From an uncultured Eubacteriales bacterium (GTDB lineage: Bacteria; Bacillota; Clostridia; Oscillospirales; Oscillospiraceae): a stretch of 30,185 bases of DNA. The stretch is taken from NCBI GenBank assembly GCA_900547405.1, contig URGL01000028.1, forward strand, positions 1 through 30,185, written 5' to 3'. The position numbers and the translations under genes are program-made. Positions within the stretch are counted from its first letter, which is position 1, and each line of letters starts with the position of its first letter. Positions 21,358-30,136 of the stretch are shown here, in pieces. A model generated the notes under the pieces. It ran no database searches. It had not been told where the DNA came from and saw only the letters and a list, made by a program, of their open reading frames with translations.

Positions 21358-24300
21358 ATGGTTTATCGTGTATATGTAGAAAAAAAGGAAGGCCAGACCC
21401 AGGAGGCGAAGGGCCTCCTGAAGGAAATTCAGGACTTTCTGGGTATCCGCAGCCTGACGGGGCTCCGGGTGCTGAACCGCTATGACGCGGAGAACATCGG
21501 GAAGCCCCTCTTCGATTCCGCCGTCAACACCGTTTTCTCCGAGCCCCAGGTGGACAACGTGTCCTATGAGGTCCCTCAGGGGGACCTGGTCTTCGCCGTG
21601 GAGCCTCTGCCCGGCCAGTATGACCAGCGGGCGGATTCCGCTGCCCAGTGCATCCAGATCATCTCCCAGGGCAACCGCCCGACTGTGCGCACCGCCAAGG
21701 TCTATGTGCTTTCCGGCAAGGTGACGGAGGAAGAGCTGGCGGCCATCAAGAAGTACGTCATCAACGCGGTGGAGAGCCGGGAGGCCTCTCTGGCCCTGCC
21801 GGAGACCCTGGCCATTGATTATGCCATCCCCGAGACCGTCCCCACTGTGGAGGGCTTTATTGCCATGGATGAGGCGGCTCTTTCCGTTCTGCTGGAAAAA
21901 CTGGGCCTTGCCATGGACCTGGACGATCTGAAATTCCTCCAGGCCTATTTCCGGGACCAGGAGCACCGGGATCCCACCATTACGGAGATCCGGGTGGTGG
22001 ATACCTACTGGTCCGATCACTGCCGCCATACCACCTTCTCCACCCATCTGGACAAGGTCACCATCCATGACAAGGCGGTGCAGAAGGCCTATGACGAGTA
22101 CCTGGCTGCCCGGGTGGCGGTTTACGGAGAGGAAAAGGCCGCTCAGCGGCCTCAGACCCTGATGGACATTGCCACCATCGGCACCAAGCTCCTGAAAAAG
22201 CAGGGCAAGCTCCCGGAGCTGGACGAGAGCGAGGAGATCAACGCCTGCTCCATCCACGTCACGGCCACAGTCAACGGAGAAGACCAGGACTGGCTGCTGA
22301 TGTTCAAAAACGAGACCCACAATCACCCCACGGAGATCGAGCCCTTCGGCGGCGCGGCTACCTGCATCGGCGGCTGCATCCGGGATCCTCTCTCCGGCCG
22401 GGCCTATGTGCACCAGGCCATGCGGGTCACCGGTGCCGGAGATCCCCGGACCCCTTTGAAGGATACCCTCCCCGGCAAGCTGCCCCAGCGGAAGCTCTGC
22501 CAGACCGCTGCCGCGGGCTACTCCTCCTACGGCAACCAGATCGGCCTGGCCACAGGCCATGTGGCGGAACTGTACCACGACGGATATGTGGCCAAGCGTC
22601 TGGAGTGCGGCGCTGTGGTTGCCGCTGCTCCTGCCCGGAATGTGCGCCGGGAGTGCCCCGCCCCTGGGGACATTGTGATCCTGCTGGGTGGCCGCACCGG
22701 CCGGGACGGCATTGGCGGCGCCACCGGCTCCTCGAAGAGCCACAATATGAAGTCCCTGACCACCATGGCCTCCGAGGTCCAGAAGGGCAACGCCCCGGAG
22801 GAGCGGAAGATCCAGCGGCTGTTCCGCGACAGCAAGGTGACCCGGCTCATCAAGCGCTGCAACGACTTCGGTGCCGGCGGTGTGTCCGTGGCCATCGGCG
22901 AGTTGGCCGACGGCCTGCGCATCGACCTGGATGCAGTTCGGAAAAAATATGACGGCCTGGACGGCACCGAGCTGGCGATCTCCGAGTCCCAGGAGCGGAT
23001 GGCAGTGGTGGTAGCCCCCGAGGATGCGGAGGCCTTTATTGCCGCCGCCGAGAAGGAAAACCTGGAGGCCTACCGGGTTGCCGTGGTCACCGAGGAAGCC
23101 CGGATGGTCATGTCCTGGAAGGGCCGCGAGATCGCCAATCTGAGCAGAGAGTTCCTGAACACCAACGGTGCCGTGAAGCACGCCCAGGTGACGGTTTCCG
23201 AGCCTGCTCCGCTGGACATTCCCGATGCCAGCCTGCGGGAGATGGCCTCTCAGCTGCGCTACGCCTCCCAGCGGGGCCTGGTGGAGCGGTTCGATGCCAC
23301 CATTGGCGCGGGCAGCCTGCTGATGCCCTTCGGCGGCAGAAACCAGGCGACTCCCACCCAGGCAATGGCGGCCAAGCTGCCGGTGCTGCCCGGGGAGCAG
23401 ACCGATGCCGCCAGCGTCATGGCCTGGGGCTGTGATCCGGAGCTGCTCAGCGCCGATCCCTTTGTGGGAGCCCAGATGAGCGTCATTTCTTCCATGGCGA
23501 AGATCCTTGCCGCCGGTGCGGACTACAAGAAGGCCTATCTGACCCTCCAGGAATTCTTTGAAAAGCTGAGAAATGATCCCGAACGGTGGGGCAAGCCCTT
23601 TGAGGCGCTGCTTGGCGCTCTGACGGCCCAGCTGAGTCTGGATGCCGCGGCCATCGGCGGCAAGGACTCCATGTCCGGCACCTTCCTGGACAAGGACGTG
23701 CCTCCCACGGTGATCTCCTTCGCCATTGCCCCCCTGAAGGCCCAGGAGGTTATTTCCAATGAATTCAAGGAGGGGGGCCACAGCGTCTACTGCTTCGGCT
23801 CCGACGGCACCTATGAAGGCCTGAAGGACACCTGGGAGAGATTCCATGGGCTTTGCCAGGCCGGTAAAGTAAAGGCCGCCTGGGCCGTGGATGCCGGTGG
23901 TGTTTCCGAGGCGGTCATGAAGATGTCCTTCGGCAATTCCGTTGGATTTACAGGCGAGGATACGGACTGCGGCTACGGCGACATCGTTGCCGAGCTCACC
24001 GAGGACTGCGACTTCGGCCATAAGATCGGCGTTACCACTGCCGAGCCTCAGATCACCCTGGATGATGAGACCGTCTCCATCCGGGAGCTGTATGAACTGA
24101 ATACCGCTACCCTGGAGAAGGTCTACCCCACCAAGACCCTGGAGGCCGAGAAAGAAGTTCCCACCTTCGACTACAAGGCAGCTTCCTATCCTGCTCCCGC
24201 GGTCAAGACCGCCAAGCCCAAGGTCCTGATCCCCGTTTTCCCCGGCACCAACTGCGAGTACGATTCCGCCCGGGCTGTTCTGGCCGCGGGGGCAGAGGCG

Positions 24301-25011
24301 GATATCGCCGTCATCCGGAACCTGACCGCCGATGACGTGGCCCGGTCCGTGGAGGATGTGGCCAAGCGGATCGGGGACAGCCAGATGATCTTCATCCCCG
24401 GCGGCTTCTCCGGCGGCGATGAGCCCGACGGCTCCGCCAAGTTCATCACCGCCTTCTTCCGGAATCCTGCCATCCAGGAGCAGGTCATGAGGCTGCTGAA
24501 GGACCGGGACGGCCTGATGTGCGGCATTTGCAATGGCTTCCAGGCCCTGATCAAGCTGGGGCTGGTACCCTACGGCAAGATCATCAACACCGATGCAGCC
24601 TGCCCCACCCTGACCTACAACACCATCGGACGGCACCAGAGCCGCATTGTCCGCACCCGGGTGGCTTCCAACAAGTCTCCTTGGCTGAGCCTGACCCAGG
24701 TGGGCGACATCTACAATGTGCCCGTCTCCCACGGCGAGGGCAAGTTCCTGGCAAGTGAGGAGCTGGTAAAGCAGCTGGCCGCCAACGGCCAGATCGCCAC
24801 CCAGTATGTGGATCTGGAAGGAAACCCCACCATGGACGCTGCCTTCAACCCCAACGGCTCCATCTGCGCCATCGAGGGCATTACCTCTCCCGACGGCCGT
24901 GTCTTCGGCAAAATGGGCCACAGTGAGCGTATCGGCAAGGACCTCTACGCCAACGTCCCCGGACAGTACGATATCCGTATGTTCGAGGCCGCTGTGAAAT
25001 ACTTCAAGTAA
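21358..25011 (+). CDS. purL: Phosphoribosylformylglycinamidine synthase PurL, single chain
   Basis: A 1217-residue FGAM synthase combining the roles of PurS, PurL and PurQ, of the clostridial large-subunit type (TIGR01857-like) and a little shorter than the E. coli enzyme. An N-terminal PurS-like part is followed by the ATP-binding core (VVDTYWSDHCRHTTF near 214-228, FKNETHNHPTEIEPFGGAAT near 317-336, FGAGGVSVAIGELADG). The C-terminal glutaminase has FPGTNCEYDSARA, nucleophile C1058 in GICNGFQ, and H1188/E1190 in MGHSERIG. Thus this glutaminase is complete, unlike the one in the PurF-like protein. GGGAGG precedes the ATG by 8 nt. It is the last gene of the operon. Confidence 0.96.
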   Translation: MVYRVYVEKKEGQTQEAKGLLKEIQDFLGIRSLTGLRVLNRYDAENIGKPLFDSAVNTVFSEPQVDNVSYEVPQGDLVFAVEPLPGQYDQRADSAAQCIQIISQGNRPTVRTAKVYVLSGKVTEEELAAIKKYVINAVESREASLALPETLAIDYAIPETVPTVEGFIAMDEAALSVLLEKLGLAMDLDDLKFLQAYFRDQEHRDPTITEIRVVDTYWSDHCRHTTFSTHLDKVTIHDKAVQKAYDEYLAARVAVYGEEKAAQRPQTLMDIATIGTKLLKKQGKLPELDESEEINACSIHVTATVNGEDQDWLLMFKNETHNHPTEIEPFGGAATCIGGCIRDPLSGRAYVHQAMRVTGAGDPRTPLKDTLPGKLPQRKLCQTAAAGYSSYGNQIGLATGHVAELYHDGYVAKRLECGAVVAAAPARNVRRECPAPGDIVILLGGRTGRDGIGGATGSSKSHNMKSLTTMASEVQKGNAPEERKIQRLFRDSKVTRLIKRCNDFGAGGVSVAIGELADGLRIDLDAVRKKYDGLDGTELAISESQERMAVVVAPEDAEAFIAAAEKENLEAYRVAVVTEEARMVMSWKGREIANLSREFLNTNGAVKHAQVTVSEPAPLDIPDASLREMASQLRYASQRGLVERFDATIGAGSLLMPFGGRNQATPTQAMAAKLPVLPGEQTDAASVMAWGCDPELLSADPFVGAQMSVISSMAKILAAGADYKKAYLTLQEFFEKLRNDPERWGKPFEALLGALTAQLSLDAAAIGGKDSMSGTFLDKDVPPTVISFAIAPLKAQEVISNEFKEGGHSVYCFGSDGTYEGLKDTWERFHGLCQAGKVKAAWAVDAGGVSEAVMKMSFGNSVGFTGEDTDCGYGDIVAELTEDCDFGHKIGVTTAEPQITLDDETVSIRELYELNTATLEKVYPTKTLEAEKEVPTFDYKAASYPAPAVKTAKPKVLIPVFPGTNCEYDSARAVLAAGAEADIAVIRNLTADDVARSVEDVAKRIGDSQMIFIPGGFSGGDEPDGSAKFITAFFRNPAIQEQVMRLLKDRDGLMCGICNGFQALIKLGLVPYGKIINTDAACPTLTYNTIGRHQSRIVRTRVASNKSPWLSLTQVGDIYNVPVSHGEGKFLASEELVKQLAANGQIATQYVDLEGNPTMDAAFNPNGSICAIEGITSPDGRVFGKMGHSERIGKDLYANVPGQYDIRMFEAAVKYFK

Positions 25012-25018
25012 AATGGAT

Positions 25019-25046
25019 TACCCCGCCTCGTTTCCGAGGCGGGGTA
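25019..25046. terminator. Hairpin between convergent purL and glmS
   Basis: A perfect 12-bp GC-rich stem (25019-25030 with 25035-25046) with a TTTC loop, placed between two converging stops 39 bases apart. On the minus strand it is followed by ATCCATTTT, a weak T run; on the plus strand there is none. It probably works in both directions, as the end of the purine operon and of glmS. Confidence 0.75.
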
Positions 25047-25050
25047 AAAC

Positions 25051-26889
25051 TTACTCAACCGTCACACTCTTTGCCAGATTTCTGGGCTTATCCACGTCCA
25101 GTCCCTTGGCGACGCTGACGTAGTATCCCAGCAGCTGCAAGGGGATCACCCCCAGGGAGGCGGCGAAGTGGGGGTCCGTTTTGGGAATATAGATGACGAA
25201 ATCGGCGCTGTCCTCGATGCTGTAGTTGCCGTTGCAGGTCAGGGCCATCAGATAGGCCCCCCGGCTTTTGCACTCCAGCAGGTTACTCAGGGTCTTCTCA
25301 TACAGGTCCTGCTGGGTCAGGATGCCCACCACCAGGGTGTTGGGCTCGATCAGGCTGATGGTGCCGTGCTTCAGCTCTCCGGCGGCGTAGGCCTCCGAGT
25401 GGATATAGCTGATCTCCTTCATTTTTAGGCTTCCCTCCAGGGAGATGGCGTAGTCGATGCCCCGGCCGATGAAGAAGATGTCCTTTGCCGCCACCTGCTT
25501 GGAGGCGAACCACTGGATCCGTTCCTTGTTTTCCAGCAGCTTCTCGATCTTGTCCGGCAGGGTCTCCAGCTCGCCAATCATTCTGGCGGCATCCTCTTCC
25601 GTCAGGGTCCCCCGGGCCTTGGCCAGGGCAATGGCCAGTACATAGCTGGCGGCCAGCTGGGTGGAGTAGGCCTTGGTGGTGGCCACGGCGATTTCCGGCC
25701 CTGCCAGAGTGTAGAATACATGGTCGGCTTCCCTTGCGATGGTGGAGCCCACCACGTTGACGATGGCCAGGGTGGAGGCTCCGTATTGCTTGGCCTGCCG
25801 CAGGGCGGCCAGGCTGTCCGCGGTTTCGCCGGACTGGCTGATGATGATCACCAGGGTCTTCTCCGGAAGCAGGGGAGTACGGTAGCGGAATTCCGAAGCC
25901 AGCTCCACCCGGACGGGAATGCGTGCCAGATCCTCCAGCACATACTGGGCAGTGACGCCTACATGGTAGGCAGAGCCGCAGCCCACAATATAGACGGCGT
26001 TCAGGTCCCCCAGCTCTTGGGGGGTAAGGCCCAGCTTGTCGTATTGGATCTGCCCATCCTGAATGGCGGAGGCAAGGGTGTCCCTGACGGCCTTGGGCTG
26101 CTCGTGGATCTCCTTCATCATGAAGTGCTCGAAGCCCGCCTTTTCCGCGGCCTCGGCGCTCCAGCCGATCTCCACCAGGTCCTTCTGGATCTCATCCCCG
26201 TCCAGGTTGTAGAAGGTGGCCCCCTCCGGGGTCAGCCTGGCCAGCTCCATATTGCCGATATAGTATACCTTCCGTGTGTATTTCAGAATGGCGGGCACAT
26301 CGGAGGCCAGGTAGCTTTCGCCGTCGCTGACACCGATGATCATGGGGCTGTCCTTCCGGGCGGCGTAGATCTCCCCGGGATAGTCCTTGAAGAGAACCGC
26401 CAGGGCGTAGGAGCCCCGAATGCGGACCATAGCGTGATTGATGGCGTCCACAGGTGTGTGGGCGTATTTTTTGTAATAGTAGTCGATGAGTTTTACGGCT
26501 ACCTCGGTATCCGTGTCGGAGTAGAAGTGGTAGCCCTTGCGCAGCAGCTTCTCCCGGAGCTCCTGATAGTTTTCGATGATGCCGTTGTGGACGGCTACCA
26601 CGTTCCCGTCGTCGGAGGCGTGGGGGTGGGCGTTGTTTTCGCTGGGCTCTCCATGGGTAGCCCAGCGGGTGTGGCCGATGCCGCTGGTTCCCGGCAGGGC
26701 CAGGCCGTTGTCCGTTTTTTCCGCCAGGGCCCGCAGGCGGCCTTTGGCCTTGACGATCTGGACGGGGTTGGTGCCGTCCCTTACGGCCAACCCGGCGGAG
26801 TCATAGCCCCGGTACTCCAGCTTCGAAAGTCCTTCCAGCAAAATCGGCGCGGCCGCGTGATGGCCGGTGAATCCAACAATTCCACACAT
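25051..26889 (-). CDS. glmS: Glutamine-fructose-6-phosphate aminotransferase GlmS
   Basis: A 612-residue enzyme making glucosamine-6-phosphate from fructose-6-phosphate and glutamine, the entry to cell-wall amino sugars. The N-terminal Ntn-glutaminase starts MCGIVGFTG, with the nucleophile Cys2, followed by GHTRWATHGEPSE and VAVHNGIIENY. Two SIS sugar-isomerase domains follow (IVGCGSAYHVG, IISQSGETADSLAAL; FIGRGIDYAISLEGSLKMKEISYIHSEAYAAGELKHG). It ends in KSVTVE. Its intact glutaminase site is a useful contrast to the PurF-like protein in the same window. It has its own promoter about 60 nt upstream and no glmS ribozyme. Confidence 0.98.
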   Translation of the reverse strand: MCGIVGFTGHHAAAPILLEGLSKLEYRGYDSAGLAVRDGTNPVQIVKAKGRLRALAEKTDNGLALPGTSGIGHTRWATHGEPSENNAHPHASDDGNVVAVHNGIIENYQELREKLLRKGYHFYSDTDTEVAVKLIDYYYKKYAHTPVDAINHAMVRIRGSYALAVLFKDYPGEIYAARKDSPMIIGVSDGESYLASDVPAILKYTRKVYYIGNMELARLTPEGATFYNLDGDEIQKDLVEIGWSAEAAEKAGFEHFMMKEIHEQPKAVRDTLASAIQDGQIQYDKLGLTPQELGDLNAVYIVGCGSAYHVGVTAQYVLEDLARIPVRVELASEFRYRTPLLPEKTLVIIISQSGETADSLAALRQAKQYGASTLAIVNVVGSTIAREADHVFYTLAGPEIAVATTKAYSTQLAASYVLAIALAKARGTLTEEDAARMIGELETLPDKIEKLLENKERIQWFASKQVAAKDIFFIGRGIDYAISLEGSLKMKEISYIHSEAYAAGELKHGTISLIEPNTLVVGILTQQDLYEKTLSNLLECKSRGAYLMALTCNGNYSIEDSADFVIYIPKTDPHFAASLGVIPLQLLGYYVSVAKGLDVDKPRNLAKSVTVE

Positions 26890-26912
26890 AGTGCGTCACT
26901 CCTCAAAAAAAT

Positions 26913-26940
26913 ACGAAGCGGTCACAATGCACTGCTTCGT
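26913..26940 (-). other. Stem-loop in the glmS 5' leader
   Basis: Arms 26913-26919 and 26934-26940 pair perfectly (7 bp, 14-nt loop) in the short glmS leader between promoter and start codon. Too small for a glmS ribozyme. It may be a regulatory hairpin or have no function. Confidence 0.35.
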
Positions 26941-26951
26941 GAATTGACCAA

Positions 26952-26980
26952 ATTGTAGCATATCTTTATCAAAAAATCAA
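26952..26980 (-). promoter_or_regulatory. Promoter of glmS
   Basis: Read on the minus strand: TTGATT (26980-26975), 17-bp spacer, TACAAT (26957-26952) with a preceding TG, an extended -10. The predicted transcript would begin about 26945 and carry a leader of about 55 nt. Confidence 0.7.
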
Positions 26981-27024
26981 TAGTGAAATTGTACAGGCAA
27001 AAAAATAGAAGAAATATGTAAATG

Positions 27025-27075
27025 CCCTCTCCTGGGAGAGGGTGGCAGGGCCAAAGGCCCTGACGGGTGTGGGGC
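27025..27075 (+). repeat. Two-hairpin intergenic repeat, copy D
   Basis: Stem 1 CCCTCTCC (27025-27032) pairs with GGAGAGGG (27035-27042), then GTGG, stem 2 CAGGGCC/GGCCCTG (27046-27052 with 27056-27062, loop AAA) and the tail ACGGGTGTGGGGC. Nearly identical to copy F after pilT and of a second subtype with GGGTGTGGGG instead of GGATGAGGGG in the tail. Confidence 0.85.
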
Positions 27076-27159
27076 GGCAAAAACTGAGCTGCGGGACCCG
27101 CCCCCTCAGCTCTCCCACTGGGGAAGCCGTGACTGAAAGGGTCCGGGTGCCTGCCCCCA

Positions 27160-27200
27160 TCTTCCGGCCCTGGGGGGCCACCTTCCCCCCAAAGGAAGGT
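27160..27200 (-). repeat. Diverged, probably inverted repeat copy E
   Basis: On the minus strand this stretch reads ACCTTCC...GGGGGGAAGGTGGC, the same first stem and GTGGC linker as copy A; 27181-27186 pairs with 27194-27199. The second stem is imperfect. Between copies D and E (about 27076-27160) lie further fragments with CCCC/GGGG pairing that I cannot resolve. Nothing else was seen in the gap from 26981 to 27246 apart from these elements. Confidence 0.5.
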
Positions 27201-27246
27201 AACGGGCGTTATTCGACAATCGAACATAAAAATCGGCAAAAAATGG

Positions 27247-27275
27247 TTGAAAATGGGAAAATCATATGGTAAAAT
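27247..27275 (+). promoter_or_regulatory. Promoter of the pilB-pilT operon
   Basis: TTGAAA at 27247-27252, 17-bp spacer, TAAAAT at 27270-27275 with TG at 27267-27268, an extended -10. Predicted transcript start about 27282, leaving an AT-rich leader of about 87 nt before the ATG at 27369. Confidence 0.7.
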
Positions 27276-27368
27276 GCAGTTAAGTGCGAAAATAAACGGA
27301 TTTATTGCTTATTATTCGTCTGAAAGTGATAATTATTGCGTAATTCCGACAAATGGAGGATTTCGATC

Positions 27369-29063
27369 ATGGCATATATGCGTTTGGGCGACCTGCTGAT
27401 TGCCGCCGGGGTGATCGGGCAGGAGGAGCTGCAAAAAGCTCTTTCGATACAGAAGCAGACCCGGGAGCGTCTGGGTGACGTGCTGATCGAAAACGGTATG
27501 ATCACCGAGCAGCATCTCATTGAGGCGCTGCAGATGCAGCTGGGCGTGGATTTTGTGGACCTGACCGCAGTGTCCATCCCTTTGGAGCTGGCGAAATTTG
27601 TACCCCGGTCCATCGCCAAGAAGTATTGCGTGGTGCCGGTGAAGCTGGTGAAGGACGAGCTGTACGTGGCCATGTCGGACCCCCTGAACTTTGTGGCTCA
27701 GGAAGAGATCAAGGCCGCCTCCCACAAGCAGGTGGTGCCCATGATCGCCACCCGGCGGGCAACAGAGTCGGCCATCAGCACCCTCTACGGCAACGAGGGC
27801 GCTGCCCGGGCCATTGAGGAAATGAAGCGGGAGGCGGGAGACAGCCAGACGGATATCATCCCCGCCCAGATGGCTCAGACGGCGGACAATGCCGCCAACG
27901 AGGCCCCTACCATCCGGTTCGTCAATTCCGTTATCGAGCGGGCCATTGCCGAGCGGGCCAGCGATATTCACCTGGAGCCCCAGGAGGGGGAAATGGTGGT
28001 GCGGATGCGCATCGACGGGGCCCTGCGCAGAGTCTTCACGGTCCCTTCCAATCTACAGGCCACCGTGATCTCCCGCCTGAAGATCATGGGCGGCATGAAC
28101 ATCTCCGAGCGGAAGATCCCCCAGGACGGCCGGGCCATGTATTCCGCCAAGGGCAAGGACATCGACCTGCGTATCAACTCCATGCCCACGGTCCACGGGG
28201 AGAAGATGGTCCTGCGCCTTCTGGATAAGTCCGCCGGGTCCGTCAGCCGCCAGTCCATCGGCCTGGAGGGGGAGGACCTGGAGAAGTACGAGGCGCTGCT
28301 GAAAAATACCTCCGGCGTGATCCTCATCGTAGGACCTACCGGCTCCGGTAAGTCCACCACCATGTGCGCCATGCTCCGGCAGCTGTGCAGCGAGGAAACC
28401 AACATTATGACCCTGGAGGACCCGGTGGAGTACGATATCCCCGGTGTCAATCAGTGCCAGATCAATGAGAAGACCGGCATGACCTTTGCCGCCGGACTTC
28501 GGGCCATCCTCCGCCAGGACCCGGATATCATCTCCGTAGGCGAGATCCGGGACGGAGAGACGGCCCAGATCGCCGTCCGGGCGGCCATTACCGGCCACCT
28601 GGTGCTGTCTACCCTCCACACCAACGATGCCGTTTCCGTCATTGACCGTCTGGAGGACATCGGTGTGGAGCCTTATCTGATTTCCAGCGCCCTTCGGGGT
28701 GTCATCTCCCAGCGGCTGGTCCGCAAGATCTGCCCCCACTGCAAGAAAGTCTATAAGCCTCATGCCGAGGAGCTGGAGATGCTGGGTATGCCGGAGGATT
28801 CCGACGCGGTGTTCTACAGGGGCGAGGGCTGCCAGGAGTGCTTCCACACCGGCACCCGAGGCCGCCGGGCAGTGTTTGAGATCCTGACCCTCAATTCCCA
28901 TCTGCGCCGGATGGTGTCCAATAAGGCCGATTCCGAGACCGTCAAAGAGACCGCCCTCCGGGAGGGCTTTGTAACCATGAAGGAGAATTGCCGCCGCCTG
29001 GTGCTCCGGGGGGAGATCAGCGCCGCCGAGGCCGCCAAGGCCATCAATTCCACCGCGGGCTAA
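27369..29063 (+). CDS. pilB: Type IV pilus / type II secretion assembly ATPase PilB/GspE
   Basis: A 564-residue secretion ATPase that powers pilus or pseudopilus assembly. The N-terminus holds two MshEN-like repeats (RLGDLLIAAGVIGQEELQKA and RLGDVLIENGMITEQHLIEA, about 5-52), a fold that binds cyclic-di-GMP in some relatives. The core has Walker A GPTGSGKSTT (about 323-332), Asp box and Walker B region (TLEDPVEYDIPG, ILRQDPDIISVGEIRD) and His box TGHLVLSTLHTNDA. A zinc tetra-cysteine site follows (CPHCKK, later CQECFHTG). Start at 27369 uses GGAGG 9 nt upstream. pilT follows after 10 nt, so this is the beginning of a pilus locus. Confidence 0.95.
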   Translation: MAYMRLGDLLIAAGVIGQEELQKALSIQKQTRERLGDVLIENGMITEQHLIEALQMQLGVDFVDLTAVSIPLELAKFVPRSIAKKYCVVPVKLVKDELYVAMSDPLNFVAQEEIKAASHKQVVPMIATRRATESAISTLYGNEGAARAIEEMKREAGDSQTDIIPAQMAQTADNAANEAPTIRFVNSVIERAIAERASDIHLEPQEGEMVVRMRIDGALRRVFTVPSNLQATVISRLKIMGGMNISERKIPQDGRAMYSAKGKDIDLRINSMPTVHGEKMVLRLLDKSAGSVSRQSIGLEGEDLEKYEALLKNTSGVILIVGPTGSGKSTTMCAMLRQLCSEETNIMTLEDPVEYDIPGVNQCQINEKTGMTFAAGLRAILRQDPDIISVGEIRDGETAQIAVRAAITGHLVLSTLHTNDAVSVIDRLEDIGVEPYLISSALRGVISQRLVRKICPHCKKVYKPHAEELEMLGMPEDSDAVFYRGEGCQECFHTGTRGRRAVFEILTLNSHLRRMVSNKADSETVKETALREGFVTMKENCRRLVLRGEISAAEAAKAINSTAG

Positions 29064-29073
29064 GGAGAAACAA

Positions 29074-30126
29074 ATGAGTTTGTTGGATGATTGGATCGCC
29101 CAGGCCAAGGAGCGCCGGGCCTCCGATGTACATATTGTGGCCAATCTTCCCGTGCGCTGCCGGGTGGATGGCCAGCTGGAGAACCTGACCGCCTATCCTC
29201 TGTCCTTTGAGGATTGTGAAAACCTGGGCCGGGAGCTGGCGGGGAAGCGCTACGCCGAAATCGAAGACATAGGGGAGCTGGACCTGGCCAGGAGCTTCCC
29301 CTGCGGGATTCGGACCAGGATCAACCTGTTCCGTCAGCAGGGCAGCCTCTCCGCCGCCATCCGCCTATTGGCGGAACGGATCCCGGAATTGGAGGAGCTG
29401 AATCTGCCTCCAGTGGTGGGCAGCTTCCAGGACTACCGGACGGGCATCGTCCTGGTCACCGGCGAGACGGGCTCCGGCAAGTCCACCACCCTGGCCGCGG
29501 TGCTGAACCGGATCAACCGGACCCGCAGCGCCCACATCATTACCCTGGAAGACCCCATTGAGTATGTCTATACCCCTGACCAGTGCGTCATCAACCAGCG
29601 TCAGGTGGGCACCGATACCCGCAGCTATGCCGATGGCCTCCGGGCCATCCTCCGGGAGGACCCGGACGTGATCCTCATCGGCGAAATGCGGGACCTGAAC
29701 ACCATCGAAACGGCCCTCACCGCCGCCGAGACCGGCCACCTAGTCTTTGCCACCCTGCACACCAATTCCGCCGCCGATGCCATCGACCGCATGGTCAATG
29801 TGTTCCCGGAGGGCCAGCAGAAGCAGATCCGGCTTCAGCTCTCCACCACCCTTCGGGCGGTGGTGTCCCAGCAGCTGCTGCCAAAAAGAACCAGCAGGGG
29901 CCGGGCCGCCGCCTGTGAGGTCATGGTGGTCAATTCCGCCATCAGAAATCTGATCCGGGAGGGCAAGACCCCTCAGATGGATTCCTTCGTAGCCATGAAT
30001 GCCCAAAATGGCTCCATCCTTATGGATGCCGCCCTGCAAAAATTGGTCCGGGACGGTACGGTGTCCCAGGAAGTAGCCAGGTCCTACGCAAGAGACCCGG
30101 AGGATTTCGGCAAGGCCAGGTATTAA
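29074..30126 (+). CDS. pilT: Pilus retraction ATPase PilT
   Basis: A 350-residue PilT-type ATPase that depolymerises type IV pili and drives twitching. Family motifs: ASDVHI near the N-terminus (17-22), Walker A TGETGSGKSTT (about 126-136), ITLEDPIEYVY, LREDPDVILIGEMRD (Walker B), and the His box TGHLVFATLHTNSAADAIDRM. It lacks the zinc tetra-cysteine and the MshEN domain of the preceding ATPase, as expected for PilT. Its pairing with pilB argues for a type IV pilus with retraction rather than type II secretion. Start has AAGGAG 7 nt upstream. The window ends 59 bases after the stop. Confidence 0.94.
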   Translation: MSLLDDWIAQAKERRASDVHIVANLPVRCRVDGQLENLTAYPLSFEDCENLGRELAGKRYAEIEDIGELDLARSFPCGIRTRINLFRQQGSLSAAIRLLAERIPELEELNLPPVVGSFQDYRTGIVLVTGETGSGKSTTLAAVLNRINRTRSAHIITLEDPIEYVYTPDQCVINQRQVGTDTRSYADGLRAILREDPDVILIGEMRDLNTIETALTAAETGHLVFATLHTNSAADAIDRMVNVFPEGQQKQIRLQLSTTLRAVVSQQLLPKRTSRGRAAACEVMVVNSAIRNLIREGKTPQMDSFVAMNAQNGSILMDAALQKLVRDGTVSQEVARSYARDPEDFGKARY

Positions 30127-30136
30127 GAAACAAAAA

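Noticed and set aside
19969..24921. A 1650-codon open frame on the minus strand
   Set aside because: It lies entirely antisense to purD and purL, whose family motifs are beyond doubt. Its open length results from GC-rich codon bias; the translation is rich in Gly, His, Leu and Gln with no recognisable domain.
26890..27000. glmS ribozyme upstream of glmS
   Set aside because: The promoter lies about 60 bases upstream of the start codon, leaving too little room for the roughly 150-base ribozyme, and no conserved core is seen. Only a 7-bp stem-loop is present.
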